NCBI RefSeq assembly: GCF_964253085.1
Contig: NZ_CAXUQH020000001.1
Location: forward strand, 1,116,001-1,180,000
DNA from: Paenibacillus_E sp964253085
GTDB taxonomy: Bacteria > Bacillota > Bacilli > Paenibacillales > NBRC-103111
Length of the DNA stretch: 64,000 nucleotides
Direction of reading: 5' to 3'
A program made the position numbers and the translations under genes. The notes beneath the pieces are model-generated. The model saw nothing but the letters and a program-made list of their open reading frames with translations. It did not search any database and was not told the DNA's origin. This document shows positions 1 to 10,046 of this stretch, one piece after another. Each line of letters starts with the position of its first letter. The stretch's first letter is position 1.

Positions 1-169
1 CACCATTAATACGGTAATTTGTTGGATTCAGTGGTGGATTGGGCAACTTCAATGTTGAGTCTGGATACAGATGACCGTATTGTTGGATCAAACAGAAGTG
101 GAGGGGTCAGGTAGAGCTGAGCCGATCACAGTAACTAACAACTAAGAATCAGATTCAGGGGGGAATAAG
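1..169. other. Left edge, upstream of permease operon
   Basis: No complete gene is visible. Plus frame 1 is open from about position 10 to a TAG at 112-114 and could be the tail of an upstream gene, but a TAA at 7-9 interrupts the same frame, so I cannot tell a gene end from chance. A strong GGGGGG-containing ribosome binding site lies at about 157-164, just before the TTG start at 170. Confidence 0.3.
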
Positions 170-1075
170 TTGAAAGTAGTTGCATCTCATCGTATGAAGG
201 TATTTTGGCCGCTGTATATCATGGCTATACCAGGTATAGTTTTTCTCATTATATTTAAGTACATTCCGCTTGCGGGCTCCGTAATCGCATTTCAAAACTA
301 TTCTGTATTCAAAGGATTCTTGGATAGTCCATGGGTTGGATTCAAAAACTTTGAAACCTTGTTCCAGTATCCGGATTTTATTAGGGTGTTCAGCAATACA
401 CTGGTGCTTGGATTTCTGCGCATTGTTATTGTGTTCCCAATTCCTGTCCTGTTGGCGCTCATGATCAATGAAATCCGGAAATCGGCTTTGAAGAAAGGGA
501 TTCAAACGGCTCTGTATGTGCCACATTTCCTTTCATGGGTCATCGTATCTGGCATTGTATTTGATATGTTTTCACTAAGCGGCCTATTTAACATCGTGAT
601 CGGGTGGTTTCACCATGATCCTACCTTGGTTATGCAGGAAAGTTCCTATTTCCGTATTGTATATGTGCTTTCTGCCATCTGGAAAGATGCGGGGTGGGGA
701 ACTGTTGTTTATATGGCAGCCATCAGTTCGATAGATCCACAGTTGTACGAATCATCGATGATTGACGGAGCATCCAGGTTCAAGCAAATCCGGTATATAA
801 CATTTCCACTGCTGCTACCTACGGTATTAGTCTTACTATTACTAGAAATCGGTAATTTCTTGGATTTGGGCTTTGATCAAGTGTTTAATTTACAGACGCC
901 AATGACGTATAGTGTTTCCGATATCTTAGATACTTACGTGTTCCGTACAGGCATTCAACAAGGTCAGTATAGCTTTGCGACAGCCGTCGGATTATTTCAA
1001 TCGTTAATTGGATTTATCCTAGTATTTACTTTCAATAAGTTGTCGAAAAAAGTTTCAGACGGGGGGTTATGGTAA
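170..1075 (+). CDS. Sugar ABC transporter permease, LplB/YtcP type (first of pair)
   Basis: This 301-residue integral membrane protein should form half of the inner-membrane channel of a CUT1 carbohydrate importer. It has an N-terminal hydrophobic segment at about residues 15-35, further membrane spans, and the permease coupling loop (YESSMIDGASRFKQI) near residues 197-211, where the transporter ATPase docks. The start is TTG at 170, preceded by a strong GGGGGG ribosome binding site; the next in-frame ATG (194) has no such site. The stop overlaps the next gene by 7 bp. The second permease and the lipoprotein follow. No ATPase gene is present, as is usual for Lpl systems that borrow a shared MsmX-like ATPase. 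The substrate cannot be read from sequence; oligosaccharides are likely from the adjacent hydrolases. Confidence 0.92.
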   Translation: MKVVASHRMKVFWPLYIMAIPGIVFLIIFKYIPLAGSVIAFQNYSVFKGFLDSPWVGFKNFETLFQYPDFIRVFSNTLVLGFLRIVIVFPIPVLLALMINEIRKSALKKGIQTALYVPHFLSWVIVSGIVFDMFSLSGLFNIVIGWFHHDPTLVMQESSYFRIVYVLSAIWKDAGWGTVVYMAAISSIDPQLYESSMIDGASRFKQIRYITFPLLLPTVLVLLLLEIGNFLDLGFDQVFNLQTPMTYSVSDILDTYVFRTGIQQGQYSFATAVGLFQSLIGFILVFTFNKLSKKVSDGGLW

Positions 1076-1947
1076 GTATGCTTGAATCCAGAGGGGAAAA
1101 ATTATTCGGTTCAGTCGTTACTATCATCCTCCTACTTGTATCTTTCATCGCAATTATTCCGCTATTATCCGTACTCTCGACCTCATTTAGTTCTAAACGG
1201 ATGGTGGACATGAATCTGGTCACAATTTGGCCAAAGGAATTTACATTAGCCTCATGGGATTTTATGATGTATCGTCCCGATCTATGGAAGTCGTTCTTCT
1301 TAACACTGGGCACAACGGTGATTGGAACGATTTTGGCGCTGCTCGTCACGGCCCTTCTTGCATATCCGTTGTCTAAATCGGAATTTCGTTGGGGCCCTGT
1401 CATTATGATCGGTGTCGTAATTGCGATGATCTTCAAGGCGCCTCTTGTTCCTTATTTTCTGACAGTCAAAGGAATCGGGCTTTACAATAACCCATTGGTG
1501 TTAATCATACCTCATATCTTAAATCCATTTAATTTGATCATCATGCGTACATTTTTCAAGCAGTTTTCCAAAGAGTTGGAAGAAGCTGCCTTTATAGAGG
1601 GCTGTGGATATTTCCGAATGCTGTTCCAATTCGTACTTCCGCTTTCCAAGGCTGTACTAGCTACTCTGGCTTTATTCTACGGTGTTGTGTTATGGAACCA
1701 GTTCCAGCATCCGCTGATGTTCTTGCAAGACACGAATCTATTCCCACTGCAAATTAAGATTCGGCAGTTCATCACCGACGACAACATATTGGTTACAGGA
1801 GCCGTTTCTACAGCTGGTTTAGCGTACAATGAGCGTACCCTTCGGGCGACAACTGTTATTTTTGCTATGATCCCTGTTGTGGCTGTATATCCTTTCTTGC
1901 AAAAATACTTCGTTAAAGGAGCTATGCTTGGCTCTGTAAAAGGATAA
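1069..1947 (+). CDS. Sugar ABC transporter permease, LplC/YtcP type (second of pair)
   Basis: This 292-residue membrane protein is the partner permease of the preceding gene. It begins with a long hydrophobic span (about residues 14-34). It carries the conserved EAA coupling loop (LEEAAFIEGCGYFRM) and ends with the motif YFVKGAMLGSVKG, typical of LplC-type permeases. The same C-terminal motif recurs in the other two second permeases of this window. The start ATG at 1069 overlaps the upstream stop, indicating translational coupling; an ATG at 1078 is an alternative. A lipoprotein gene follows 68 bp downstream on the same strand. Confidence 0.93.
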   Translation: MVSMLESRGEKLFGSVVTIILLLVSFIAIIPLLSVLSTSFSSKRMVDMNLVTIWPKEFTLASWDFMMYRPDLWKSFFLTLGTTVIGTILALLVTALLAYPLSKSEFRWGPVIMIGVVIAMIFKAPLVPYFLTVKGIGLYNNPLVLIIPHILNPFNLIIMRTFFKQFSKELEEAAFIEGCGYFRMLFQFVLPLSKAVLATLALFYGVVLWNQFQHPLMFLQDTNLFPLQIKIRQFITDDNILVTGAVSTAGLAYNERTLRATTVIFAMIPVVAVYPFLQKYFVKGAMLGSVKG

Positions 1948-2015
1948 TCCACATCGGTTTGTAGGCTCATTGAGTCTTAAACATAAACTATTTTAATAAT
2001 TAGGGGGAACATGGA

Positions 2016-3608
2016 ATGGTCATCAAAAAGATTGGGGTACTTGCGGCAGTCAGCGCCCTTGCTTTTACAGTAGTGACAGGTTGTAGCGACAAATCGAATT
2101 CTTCCGAAAGTGCAAGTTCTTCATCGGCGGCGCCGAGCCAAGGGGCATCTCCCAAGGCGGAAGAAATTGTTGATATTGAAGTTTGGGGAACAAACATCGG
2201 CTATAAACCAACCACCAAAGGCAGCAAATTGTATGAATTTTATAAAGAAAAATTAGGCGTTGGCGTAATTAGTCCATATGTGGAATGGAACGGTGGAACT
2301 GCTTATTTAAATACGTTAAACCTTAAAATCGCATCCGGAGAATTACCTGATTTGTTCTTGCCACAACAAGGCCTTGAAAATACGTTGGCAAAAAACGGAG
2401 CTATCGCTGATCTAACCGATTTATTGCCTAAATATGCGCCCAATTTATGGGAAGCGATTCCGAAAGATATGTGGGATATTGTGAAAGCGAATGACCCTAC
2501 TGGTCAGGGCAGAATTTACTATATCCCTGGTATGGTAGACTACGGAAGGTATTCCGGCATGATCCGCAAAGATTGGTTAGACAAATTAGGTTTACAGATG
2601 CCGAAGACGCAAGACGAATATGTAAAGGTTCTGGAAGCATTCAGGGATAAGGATCCTAATGGCAATGGGCAGAAGGATGAGCTTCCGGCAGGTGGCCGTC
2701 AGGAAGCGCGCTGGATGGATCAATTGTTTGCGATGTACGGTGTAGCTATGTTTGAGGGCTATCCGGATTGGGACCTTTATGACGGTAAGCTGACTTACTC
2801 CGCGGTATCACCGAATATGAAGTCTGCCTTGGAGTTTATCTCCAAGATGTACAAGGATGGATTAATCGATAAAGAATCCCTACTGAACGATAAAGCGAAG
2901 TGGGATGGCAAGGTTGCAGCTAACAAGGTAGGCAACTACTTCCACTGGGCTGAACAAACGAATCTGTATTTAGATAACTTGCAAAAGAACAGTGGTGTCA
3001 AAGGTACATTTGCTTCTCTTCCATTGCCAGAGGTTCAAGGTTATAAGGGTTTCTATACTTGGAAGCGATTTACACCTCCGGCATGGGTTGTGAAGAACAA
3101 CAAGGATCAAAAGAAGTTGATGGCAACTTTAAAATTGCTGAACAACATGTATGACAAGAAGAATTGGAACGCTTTGTACCTTGGTGTTGAAGGCATGCAC
3201 TATACGATGAAGGATGGCAAAGCCGTTAAACTTCCGGATGATAAAAGCACCCAAGAGAATCTTATTCTTGATCCTTATTCCAAAATTTCGACCCTTGATT
3301 TTACAAGCAGTCTCCTTAAAAGCACTGCATCCGAAGACAGAATGTGGGAAATTGATCAAACCGTTCAAATCATGCAGGATGCCCAAAAGTATGCGAAAGT
3401 CATTGCTGGAGACGGAATGCCAGCCAGCGTCTATGAAGGTTTCCCAGATATCCAAAATCGCACACTCTATATTGAGTACGCTAGCAAGATCATTACAGGG
3501 CAGTACCCGATCAGCAAGTTCGATGAATTCGTAGAGAAATGGAACAAATCGGGCGGGGAAGAGGTTACGAAACGCGCGAGAGACTGGTTAGCAAAAGTAA
3601 AAAAATAA
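2016..3608 (+). CDS. Extracellular solute-binding lipoprotein (LplA-like)
   Basis: The 530-residue product starts with a lipoprotein signal peptide and a lipobox ending VVTGC, giving a lipid-anchored Cys23, followed by a Ser/Ala-rich linker. The mature part has the pattern of family 1 sugar-binding proteins of Lpl systems, including a calcium-binding-like stretch DKDPNGNGQKDE near residues 211-222 (seen in many LplA homologues). It should capture an oligosaccharide outside the membrane and deliver it to the two permeases just upstream. ATG 2016 is preceded by AGGGGGAAC. A terminator hairpin follows directly. Confidence 0.93.
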   Translation: MVIKKIGVLAAVSALAFTVVTGCSDKSNSSESASSSSAAPSQGASPKAEEIVDIEVWGTNIGYKPTTKGSKLYEFYKEKLGVGVISPYVEWNGGTAYLNTLNLKIASGELPDLFLPQQGLENTLAKNGAIADLTDLLPKYAPNLWEAIPKDMWDIVKANDPTGQGRIYYIPGMVDYGRYSGMIRKDWLDKLGLQMPKTQDEYVKVLEAFRDKDPNGNGQKDELPAGGRQEARWMDQLFAMYGVAMFEGYPDWDLYDGKLTYSAVSPNMKSALEFISKMYKDGLIDKESLLNDKAKWDGKVAANKVGNYFHWAEQTNLYLDNLQKNSGVKGTFASLPLPEVQGYKGFYTWKRFTPPAWVVKNNKDQKKLMATLKLLNNMYDKKNWNALYLGVEGMHYTMKDGKAVKLPDDKSTQENLILDPYSKISTLDFTSSLLKSTASEDRMWEIDQTVQIMQDAQKYAKVIAGDGMPASVYEGFPDIQNRTLYIEYASKIITGQYPISKFDEFVEKWNKSGGEEVTKRARDWLAKVKK

Positions 3609-3619
3609 GAATGAACGGG

Positions 3620-3660
3620 AATATCCGCTCGGCTTCTCATCGAAGTCGGGCGGATATTTT
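3620..3660 (+). terminator. Rho-independent terminator after the lipoprotein gene
   Basis: AATATCCGC pairs with GCGGATATT, with an inner CGGCTTC/GAAGTCG stem around a short loop, followed by TTTT. It closes the permease-permease-lipoprotein unit before the hydrolase gene. Confidence 0.75.
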
Positions 3661-3712
3661 AATCCATGTTTAGGATCGAAGAATCCTAGCTGTTATAGGG
3701 GGCTACAAAATA

Positions 3713-6358
3713 ATGAGTAATCGTATTAAGGAAGTGCTTGAGGGTAAAGAACATAATTATATCCTTCCTTTTCTCTGGCAGCATGGTGAGGAAGAGCATG
3801 TGATTCGGGAAGAAATAGCCCGTGTTCATGAATCTGGAATCGGGGCAGTATGCGTTGAGGCTCGTCCTCATCCTGATTTTCTCGGACCGAAATGGTGGAC
3901 AGATATGGACATTATTATGGATGAAGCTCGGAATCGCGGTATGAAGGTATGGCTGCTGGATGACGATCATTTTCCAACGGGACATGCGGCAGGCAAGGTA
4001 AAGGAGGCTCCAGAAGAGCTTCATCGCAAGTTTTTGGGTGAACGTTATATCGATACGCTCGGTCCTGCGCAAGGAACCTCTCTGCTGCTGGATACTTTGC
4101 TGATGCGTGGGCTTCGACCGACCATTTCACAGCCCGAAAAAGCGAGTGGAAAGAATAAACTAATCTCCGTAGTCGCGGTCCGCCGACATCCTTCTAGTGG
4201 AGAATTACTCGATGATTGTATGGATATCACGGATCTTGTACAAGACGGTATACTCTATTGGGATATCCCTGAAGGATATTGGCGCGTATTCATTATTTCC
4301 GAAAATAAGGATGGCGGCAGCCTACAGCAGGAGGATTATCTGAACCCGCTAGATCGAGATTCCGCTCGTATTTTGCTTGATACGGTGTATGAAGCAGTGT
4401 ATGAACGATACAAGACAGATTTCGGGAAGACATTTGCCGGATTCTTCTCGGACGAACCCGGATTTTACAACGATAAGACGACATTTGACTTCAATTCAAG
4501 ACCAGGAAAAAAAGGAGTGCCGCTTCCTTGGAGCAGTGAAATGCCGGCCTTGCTTGAGCAAGCATTGGGTGAGGACTACCGAAAGCATCTATATCTTCTC
4601 TGGCATGATGCGGGAGAACAGACCAATATCGTACGGTACGCTTATATGAATATTGTCAGCAAGCTCTACGCGGATAACTTTTGCAGCCAAATCGGAGAGT
4701 GGTGCAGAGACCGCGGTGTAGAATACATTGGACATGTCCTCGAAGACAACAATGTACATGCAAGGCTTGGCTCCGGAGCCGGACACTTCTTCCGCTCAAT
4801 GTGGGGACAAGATATGTCTGGTCTCGATGTGGTGCTATGGCAGATTGTTCCCGGCTTTGATGAATTGTCTTATAGCAAGCCTGGCGGTGATACGGATAGT
4901 GAATTTTTCCACTACGGCCTTGCTAAGCTTGGTGTATCGCTTGCACATATCGATCCGAAAAAACAAGGTCGAACCATGTGTGAGGTGTATGGTGCTTACG
5001 GCTGGGCAGAAGGTCTGAAACTAATGAAATGGCTCACAGATCATATGTTAGTTCGTGGTGTTAATTACTTTGTCCCGCATGCTTTTTCTCAAAAAGCTCC
5101 TGATCCGGACTGCCCGCCGCATATGTATGCAGGCGGGAAAAATCCACAATACCGCTATTACAAACATTTAAATCATTACATGAATCGGATTAGTCACTTG
5201 ATCTCAGGCGGAAGACATGTGGCCACTGCAGGCGTCGTATACCACGCTGAAGCCGAATGGTCTGGGGAAGCGATGTATTTTCAAAAGCCTGTGAAGCAAT
5301 TGATGCAGCATCAGATCGACTGCGATGTGATTCCCATTGATATTCTACTTGATGCAGCAAGTGTGAAAGACAACAAGCTGCATGTCAATAATGAGGATTT
5401 CCAGTGCCTTATCGTGCCCTATGCAGAAGCGTTTCCGGCAGCAATGATTCGCCGGTTGGTGGAGTTTTCCGAACAAGGACTAGCTGTTCGCTTTGTCGGC
5501 GGGTTGCCCGCACGATCCAGTGAGGGTACTGAGGTTTCTGCTGAACTAGCTTGCCTTGCCGATCACCGGAATGTGAAGGTTGTTGCTTTAGACGATCTAG
5601 CACAATTGCTTATTGCTGACGGACATTATGAGATTAGCGTCGACGAACACGAGCCGTATCTACGGAACTATCACTATATTCATGACGGTTTGGATGTTTT
5701 TATGTTCTTTAACGAACATCCGCATCAAACTATTCGTAGGAAAATTGTTTTGCCTGTCCAAGGTGATGTATATGCCTATGATGCATTCATGAATAAGTTG
5801 ACTGGTTTACATGTAAATCGGGAGAACGGTGCAAATGCGGTGGAGGTTATTCTTCATCCGTATGAGTCCATTGTACTGCTCCATGGTACTGTCCTTGAAG
5901 GTTATAATGCGTTGCCGCAGTATATAGCCGGGGCCGAATTTGAGCTAAAAGGCGAATGGACCGTATCCACTTCTGAGGCTGAACAGTATCCACATTTTAA
6001 AGAATGGGGAAGACTGGCTGATCTGACGAATATGAGTAGGCCTGATTATTTACCTCGATTTACAGGCACCTTCCGATACGAGACGGAGTTTGAGTGGGAT
6101 GAGTCTACGGACCGGGTTCTTTTAGACTTGGGTGAGGTCTATGAAACCGCACAAGTATGGATAAACGGTGAGGAAGCAGGAGTGCGCATCTGTCCGCCTT
6201 ACCGCGTTGAGATCAATGGCCTGATCAATAAGGGTAAAAACAAGTTAGTTATCGAAGTTACAAATACGTTGGCGAAAGAGCAACCCGATTTCTTGTCGGC
6301 ATTTGCGCAGCAAGAACCAAGCGGACTTCTTGGACCCGTCCGGGTGATCCGATTATGA
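3713..6358 (+). CDS. Large glycoside hydrolase, GH106-like (putative alpha-L-rhamnosidase)
   Basis: This is an 881-residue cytoplasmic enzyme without a signal peptide. The N-terminal half reads as a TIM-barrel-like catalytic region with the motif WLLDDDHFPTGHAAG at about residues 80-94 and GFFSDEPGFYN near 240-250; acidic residues there are candidate catalytic groups. The last 150 residues form a GH2-type sugar-binding beta-sandwich (LDLGEVYETAQVWINGEEAG). This architecture resembles GH106 and related uncharacterised bacterial hydrolases, but I cannot fix the family or substrate from sequence alone. It sits between an oligosaccharide importer and a sensor-regulator pair, so it probably cleaves the imported sugar. 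A ribosome binding site TAGGGGGC lies 5' of ATG 3713. Confidence 0.7.
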   Translation: MSNRIKEVLEGKEHNYILPFLWQHGEEEHVIREEIARVHESGIGAVCVEARPHPDFLGPKWWTDMDIIMDEARNRGMKVWLLDDDHFPTGHAAGKVKEAPEELHRKFLGERYIDTLGPAQGTSLLLDTLLMRGLRPTISQPEKASGKNKLISVVAVRRHPSSGELLDDCMDITDLVQDGILYWDIPEGYWRVFIISENKDGGSLQQEDYLNPLDRDSARILLDTVYEAVYERYKTDFGKTFAGFFSDEPGFYNDKTTFDFNSRPGKKGVPLPWSSEMPALLEQALGEDYRKHLYLLWHDAGEQTNIVRYAYMNIVSKLYADNFCSQIGEWCRDRGVEYIGHVLEDNNVHARLGSGAGHFFRSMWGQDMSGLDVVLWQIVPGFDELSYSKPGGDTDSEFFHYGLAKLGVSLAHIDPKKQGRTMCEVYGAYGWAEGLKLMKWLTDHMLVRGVNYFVPHAFSQKAPDPDCPPHMYAGGKNPQYRYYKHLNHYMNRISHLISGGRHVATAGVVYHAEAEWSGEAMYFQKPVKQLMQHQIDCDVIPIDILLDAASVKDNKLHVNNEDFQCLIVPYAEAFPAAMIRRLVEFSEQGLAVRFVGGLPARSSEGTEVSAELACLADHRNVKVVALDDLAQLLIADGHYEISVDEHEPYLRNYHYIHDGLDVFMFFNEHPHQTIRRKIVLPVQGDVYAYDAFMNKLTGLHVNRENGANAVEVILHPYESIVLLHGTVLEGYNALPQYIAGAEFELKGEWTVSTSEAEQYPHFKEWGRLADLTNMSRPDYLPRFTGTFRYETEFEWDESTDRVLLDLGEVYETAQVWINGEEAGVRICPPYRVEINGLINKGKNKLVIEVTNTLAKEQPDFLSAFAQQEPSGLLGPVRVIRL

Positions 6359-6484
6359 AATCCTTCTCAGTCTATAGCGAAAGACGGCTAAAGTCGTTAA
6401 ATGCATAGGGATATGTCGTCAAAACGGTAGCGAAGACATCTAGGAATCCGATATGATTACATTGGCATACTAATGAATAAAGAT

Positions 6485-6516
6485 GGACTGCTGAGAGGAT
6501 TCTCAGCGGTCCTTTT
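6485..6516 (+). terminator. Rho-independent terminator upstream of sensor kinase gene
   Basis: GGACTGCTGAGA and TCTCAGCGGTCC form a near-perfect 12-bp stem with loop GGAT, followed by TTTT. It separates the hydrolase gene from the histidine kinase gene, only 27 bp before its start, so it could also act as an attenuator of read-through into the sensor pair. Confidence 0.8.
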
Positions 6517-6542
6517 AGATTTCCAGAAGGGAGAGACATTGG

Positions 6543-8279
6543 ATGGGACTGCGGCTTCCGCATATATCATGGAATTCCATTCGGTTTAAGCTGGTAGCCG
6601 GGCTGCTCTTTGTGACAGTTCCTCTCATCACGCTGCTGATCTACACGAATTTCTACAGCATTCATGTCGTACACAATCAGGTGGCGTCGTCAATTAAAAA
6701 TTTAATCTCTTTGTATGAGGGGCAAATTGATACCCAACTGCAAGATGCGGATCGAAATTTGCTCAGCTTAGTAACGTCGGATTATGATTTCCGTTCGATG
6801 AATACGCCTAATTCGGAAGATGAATATCAGCTGGCCAAACATAGCGTTTCGGATAAACTATCTAACGATATTGTGCTTTACAAATCGATTGATGCTTTTT
6901 ATGTGTATTCACAGTCAAGGCAGGATTTGTTGGACATTTTCAAAGCATCAGTTACATTTCAGGAGAGGGATCAAGTCGAGCAATATTTACATCGTTTGCT
7001 GAGCGAACGTCCTAATCTCGCTGAGATCCGCAACAGCTGGTTCGTTCAGAAAATCGGACAAGACTATTACATGTTGCGTGTCATTCAATCGGGTGATCTC
7101 TATGTCGGGGCATGGGTCAACGCTAAGACGCTGCTCATACCGTTGAATCTAATTAATTTGGGCAGTGAAGGGAGCGCTCTTTTTGTAACAAATCAAGGAG
7201 AGTTGATGGTCAGCACCAATCCATTGGCTGATGAAAACATTGATTTCTCGAAAAGCTTTCAGCATTTTTATATATCGGGAAGCAAGAATAACTTGCTAAT
7301 TGTCGGGGAACCCTCGCAAAAAGGCGACTTTAACCTGGTAGCGGTTATGCCGGACAAACAAATTCTACAAAATTTGCCTAATTTGACGCGTATCATAGAG
7401 GTGATTTCATTTGCCTCCATTGTGCTTATACCGATAAGTCTTTTTTTTCTCCGCCATATTCTGCTCGTTCCGCTTAAACGGATGATTGCAGTTATGAGAA
7501 GGATCAATAATGGAAACGTGAACGTTCGAATCGAGTCTTATCCGGCTTCTGATGAATTTCTATTGGTCAACCAAACCTTTAACCGCATGATGTCGCAAAT
7601 CGAAGAGTTGAAAATCAATGTGTACGAAGAACAGCTTAGTAAACACAAAGCAGAGCTTCAGCATTTGCAGCTGCAGATTAACCCGCATTTTTTCATGAAT
7701 TCTTTGAACATCCTGTTTAATCTGGCTCAAGTGAAAAACTATGAATTAATTCAGGAAATGACGTTATGTCTTGTCCAGTATTTCAGATTCATGTTTCGAA
7801 GTAATTTGACGTTTGTTACTTTGCGGGAAGAATTGCAGCATGTCCGAAACTATATCCGGATTCAGGAGCTCCGGTTTCCAAACAGCTTAACATGTACGAT
7901 CGATTCACCCGATTTCCTAGAAAATATTCCGATTCCCCCTTTGGTGATTCAAACTTTTTTGGAAAATTCCATCAAGCACAGTGTCACGCTGGAAGAACCC
8001 GTGCATATTTCAGTTGCCATCGATTTGTTGGAAACCGGACTGGAGCCCTATATCGAAATCATCATTCGTGATACTGGCAAAGGGTTTTTGGAGGATGTAT
8101 TAGCCGAGATTCGTTATGGAAACCGCGTGGTCGACGAACAAGGCGAGCATATTGGTATTTGGAACGTTCGTAAACGATTGCTACTGTTATATGGAGAGCG
8201 TGCGACCCTATCCTGTTACAATGGTTTCCCTAGCGGCGCTGTTATAGAAATCAAGCTTCCATATCAATCGGAAAGATAG
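6543..8279 (+). CDS. Sensor histidine kinase, YesM type
   Basis: This is a 578-residue membrane sensor. Membrane span 1 is at about residues 15-37, an extracellular sensing region covers about 38-282, and span 2 is at about 283-305. A HAMP linker and a His_kinase dimerisation segment follow, with the phospho-acceptor in QLQINPHFFMNSLN (His382). A HATPase domain carries the N-box FLENSIKHSV and the G-box RDTGKGF. It should phosphorylate the AraC-type regulator encoded 17 bp downstream. Given the neighbours, the signal is probably a sugar bound directly or via the lipoprotein. ATG 6543 is preceded by AGAAGGGAGAG. Confidence 0.94.
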   Translation: MGLRLPHISWNSIRFKLVAGLLFVTVPLITLLIYTNFYSIHVVHNQVASSIKNLISLYEGQIDTQLQDADRNLLSLVTSDYDFRSMNTPNSEDEYQLAKHSVSDKLSNDIVLYKSIDAFYVYSQSRQDLLDIFKASVTFQERDQVEQYLHRLLSERPNLAEIRNSWFVQKIGQDYYMLRVIQSGDLYVGAWVNAKTLLIPLNLINLGSEGSALFVTNQGELMVSTNPLADENIDFSKSFQHFYISGSKNNLLIVGEPSQKGDFNLVAVMPDKQILQNLPNLTRIIEVISFASIVLIPISLFFLRHILLVPLKRMIAVMRRINNGNVNVRIESYPASDEFLLVNQTFNRMMSQIEELKINVYEEQLSKHKAELQHLQLQINPHFFMNSLNILFNLAQVKNYELIQEMTLCLVQYFRFMFRSNLTFVTLREELQHVRNYIRIQELRFPNSLTCTIDSPDFLENIPIPPLVIQTFLENSIKHSVTLEEPVHISVAIDLLETGLEPYIEIIIRDTGKGFLEDVLAEIRYGNRVVDEQGEHIGIWNVRKRLLLLYGERATLSCYNGFPSGAVIEIKLPYQSER

Positions 8280-8296
8280 GAAAGGGGTTCCCTAGT

Positions 8297-9904
8297 ATGC
8301 TTCAATTATTGATTGTAGACGATGAAATTCATGCTGTTGAAGGAGTACGGTCGGGAGTCGAGTGGCAGAAGCTTGGTATAACTGAAGTATTCTCGGCTTT
8401 TACCGTCAAACAAGCGAAAGAGCTGTTCGAAAATGAGCGAATCGATATTATGCTTTGCGATATCGAGATGCCGCAAGTATCGGGACTGGAACTGGCGGAA
8501 TGGGTTATGGAACGATATCCGAGCACGGCGATGATTTTCTTGACCTGTCATGCGGATTTCAAATATGCCCAACAAGCTCTCCAGTTAGGGAGTTTGGACT
8601 ACCTTCTCAAGCCGATTCCCTTCGATGAGTTGGAAAAAACGATCCTTAAAGCGGTTGAGAAAATCAATAAAGATTCGGAATTAGTTGAATTCCGCCAATA
8701 TGGCCAATTCTGGTACCAACATCAACCCATGCTGATTGAGCGGTTCTGGTTGGATATTATCAACCAGACGATACCGCCTAGAGCGGAGTCGGTAAGTCGA
8801 GCCGCGGCGGATCGCAACATTCCTTATGCCGATAAAATGACATTTGCCCCGGTGTTAATTAGCGTGCAGAGATGGCACAAGCATGTGACGTTGCGCGAAG
8901 AGAAGATATTGGAATATGCACTTACAAATACGGCTGAAGAAATCATTCTGGAAGACAAAAAAAACGGACAAATTATAACGCTAAACAGCGGAAGATTGCT
9001 AGCTATCTTATCTGCCGAAAGTAATTCCGACATCGAGCTGTTGTTGAAACAATCTTGCGAGCGCTTCATTGACGCCTGCAGGAAGTATTTTTACTGCGAT
9101 CTTTCCTGTTATATTGGTGAAAAAGTACACGGTCACCAAATGTTTGAGATGGTAAAACGACTTGGTGAAAATGAGAAAAACAACGTGGCCTATAACAATA
9201 AGATTTTCCTGCTTTCCGGGGATCAATTACAACCTGTTAGTAGACAGCTCCCCGATATGAGCACGTGGTCGATTATGCTGAAGGAGGGGGAGTTCGCCAA
9301 AGTATTGGAAGAAGCAACCTCTTATTTGGATCTACTGTTGCGGCAGAATGGTTTGGATGCAAACCTGCTCCGCCAATTTTACCAGGATTTTCAGCAAGCG
9401 ATGTATTATATGCTCCAGATGAAAGGTATTCAAGCTCACCAATTGTTTAGCGATACCATCTCGCTGGAGTTTTCCACAAACGCGACCCGCTCAGTAACCG
9501 ATCTGATCGCATGGATGAACCACGTTGTAAGCAAAGCGATGGAGTATGTGAACACAGTTGAACAGTCCAACAGTGTTGTCCAAAGAGTTATTAGTTACAT
9601 TAAGCAGCATATTGCAGAAGACTTGTCGAGGGAAGAGATTGCGAATCACGTGTTTTTGAATCCAGACTATTTGACCCGGATCTTTAAAAAGGAAACGGGC
9701 ATGGCCGTATCGGATTATCTGTTCCACGAACGGCTTAAGCTTGCCCAGGAACTGCTCGAGAAAACCGATATGCTGATCAGCGCCGTGGCATCGCATATCG
9801 GGTATGCGAATTTCTCCCATTTCTCCCGAATGTTCAAGAAGCATACCGACCTGAATCCGATTGAATACCGCCAACTGCACCAAACAGTCCAAAGTGAAAG
9901 GTAG
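8297..9904 (+). CDS. Response regulator with AraC-type DNA-binding domain, YesN type
   Basis: The 535-residue protein has an N-terminal receiver domain (VDDE at the start, phospho-acceptor in MLCDIEMPQ, Asp55, conserved Lys in LLKPI). A long middle region follows, and then a C-terminal AraC double helix-turn-helix (about residues 435-530, with SREEIANHVFLNPDYLTRIFKK and SAVASHIGYANFSHFSRMFKK as shorter parts of the two helix-turn-helix units). It is the cognate partner of the kinase just upstream and most likely activates the flanking transport and hydrolase genes. The ribosome binding site is AAAGGGG before ATG 8297. Confidence 0.94.
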   Translation: MLQLLIVDDEIHAVEGVRSGVEWQKLGITEVFSAFTVKQAKELFENERIDIMLCDIEMPQVSGLELAEWVMERYPSTAMIFLTCHADFKYAQQALQLGSLDYLLKPIPFDELEKTILKAVEKINKDSELVEFRQYGQFWYQHQPMLIERFWLDIINQTIPPRAESVSRAAADRNIPYADKMTFAPVLISVQRWHKHVTLREEKILEYALTNTAEEIILEDKKNGQIITLNSGRLLAILSAESNSDIELLLKQSCERFIDACRKYFYCDLSCYIGEKVHGHQMFEMVKRLGENEKNNVAYNNKIFLLSGDQLQPVSRQLPDMSTWSIMLKEGEFAKVLEEATSYLDLLLRQNGLDANLLRQFYQDFQQAMYYMLQMKGIQAHQLFSDTISLEFSTNATRSVTDLIAWMNHVVSKAMEYVNTVEQSNSVVQRVISYIKQHIAEDLSREEIANHVFLNPDYLTRIFKKETGMAVSDYLFHERLKLAQELLEKTDMLISAVASHIGYANFSHFSRMFKKHTDLNPIEYRQLHQTVQSER

Positions 9905-10046
9905 TCGGCAAATGCACAACGAAAAGTCGTGAGCGGAGCAGAACCGAATCTGCAGCAAAAGTAAAATGAAAATATGCTTGCTGAAGATTCCAAGTATCGC
10001 AAACAGTTTCAGTAAGCAAACGCCAAACAGTAAATGGGGGAGTACT

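Noticed and set aside
9966..10046. 27-codon N-terminal extension of the second lipoprotein
   Set aside because: It would place extra residues before a proper lipoprotein signal; ATG 10047 has a strong ribosome binding site.
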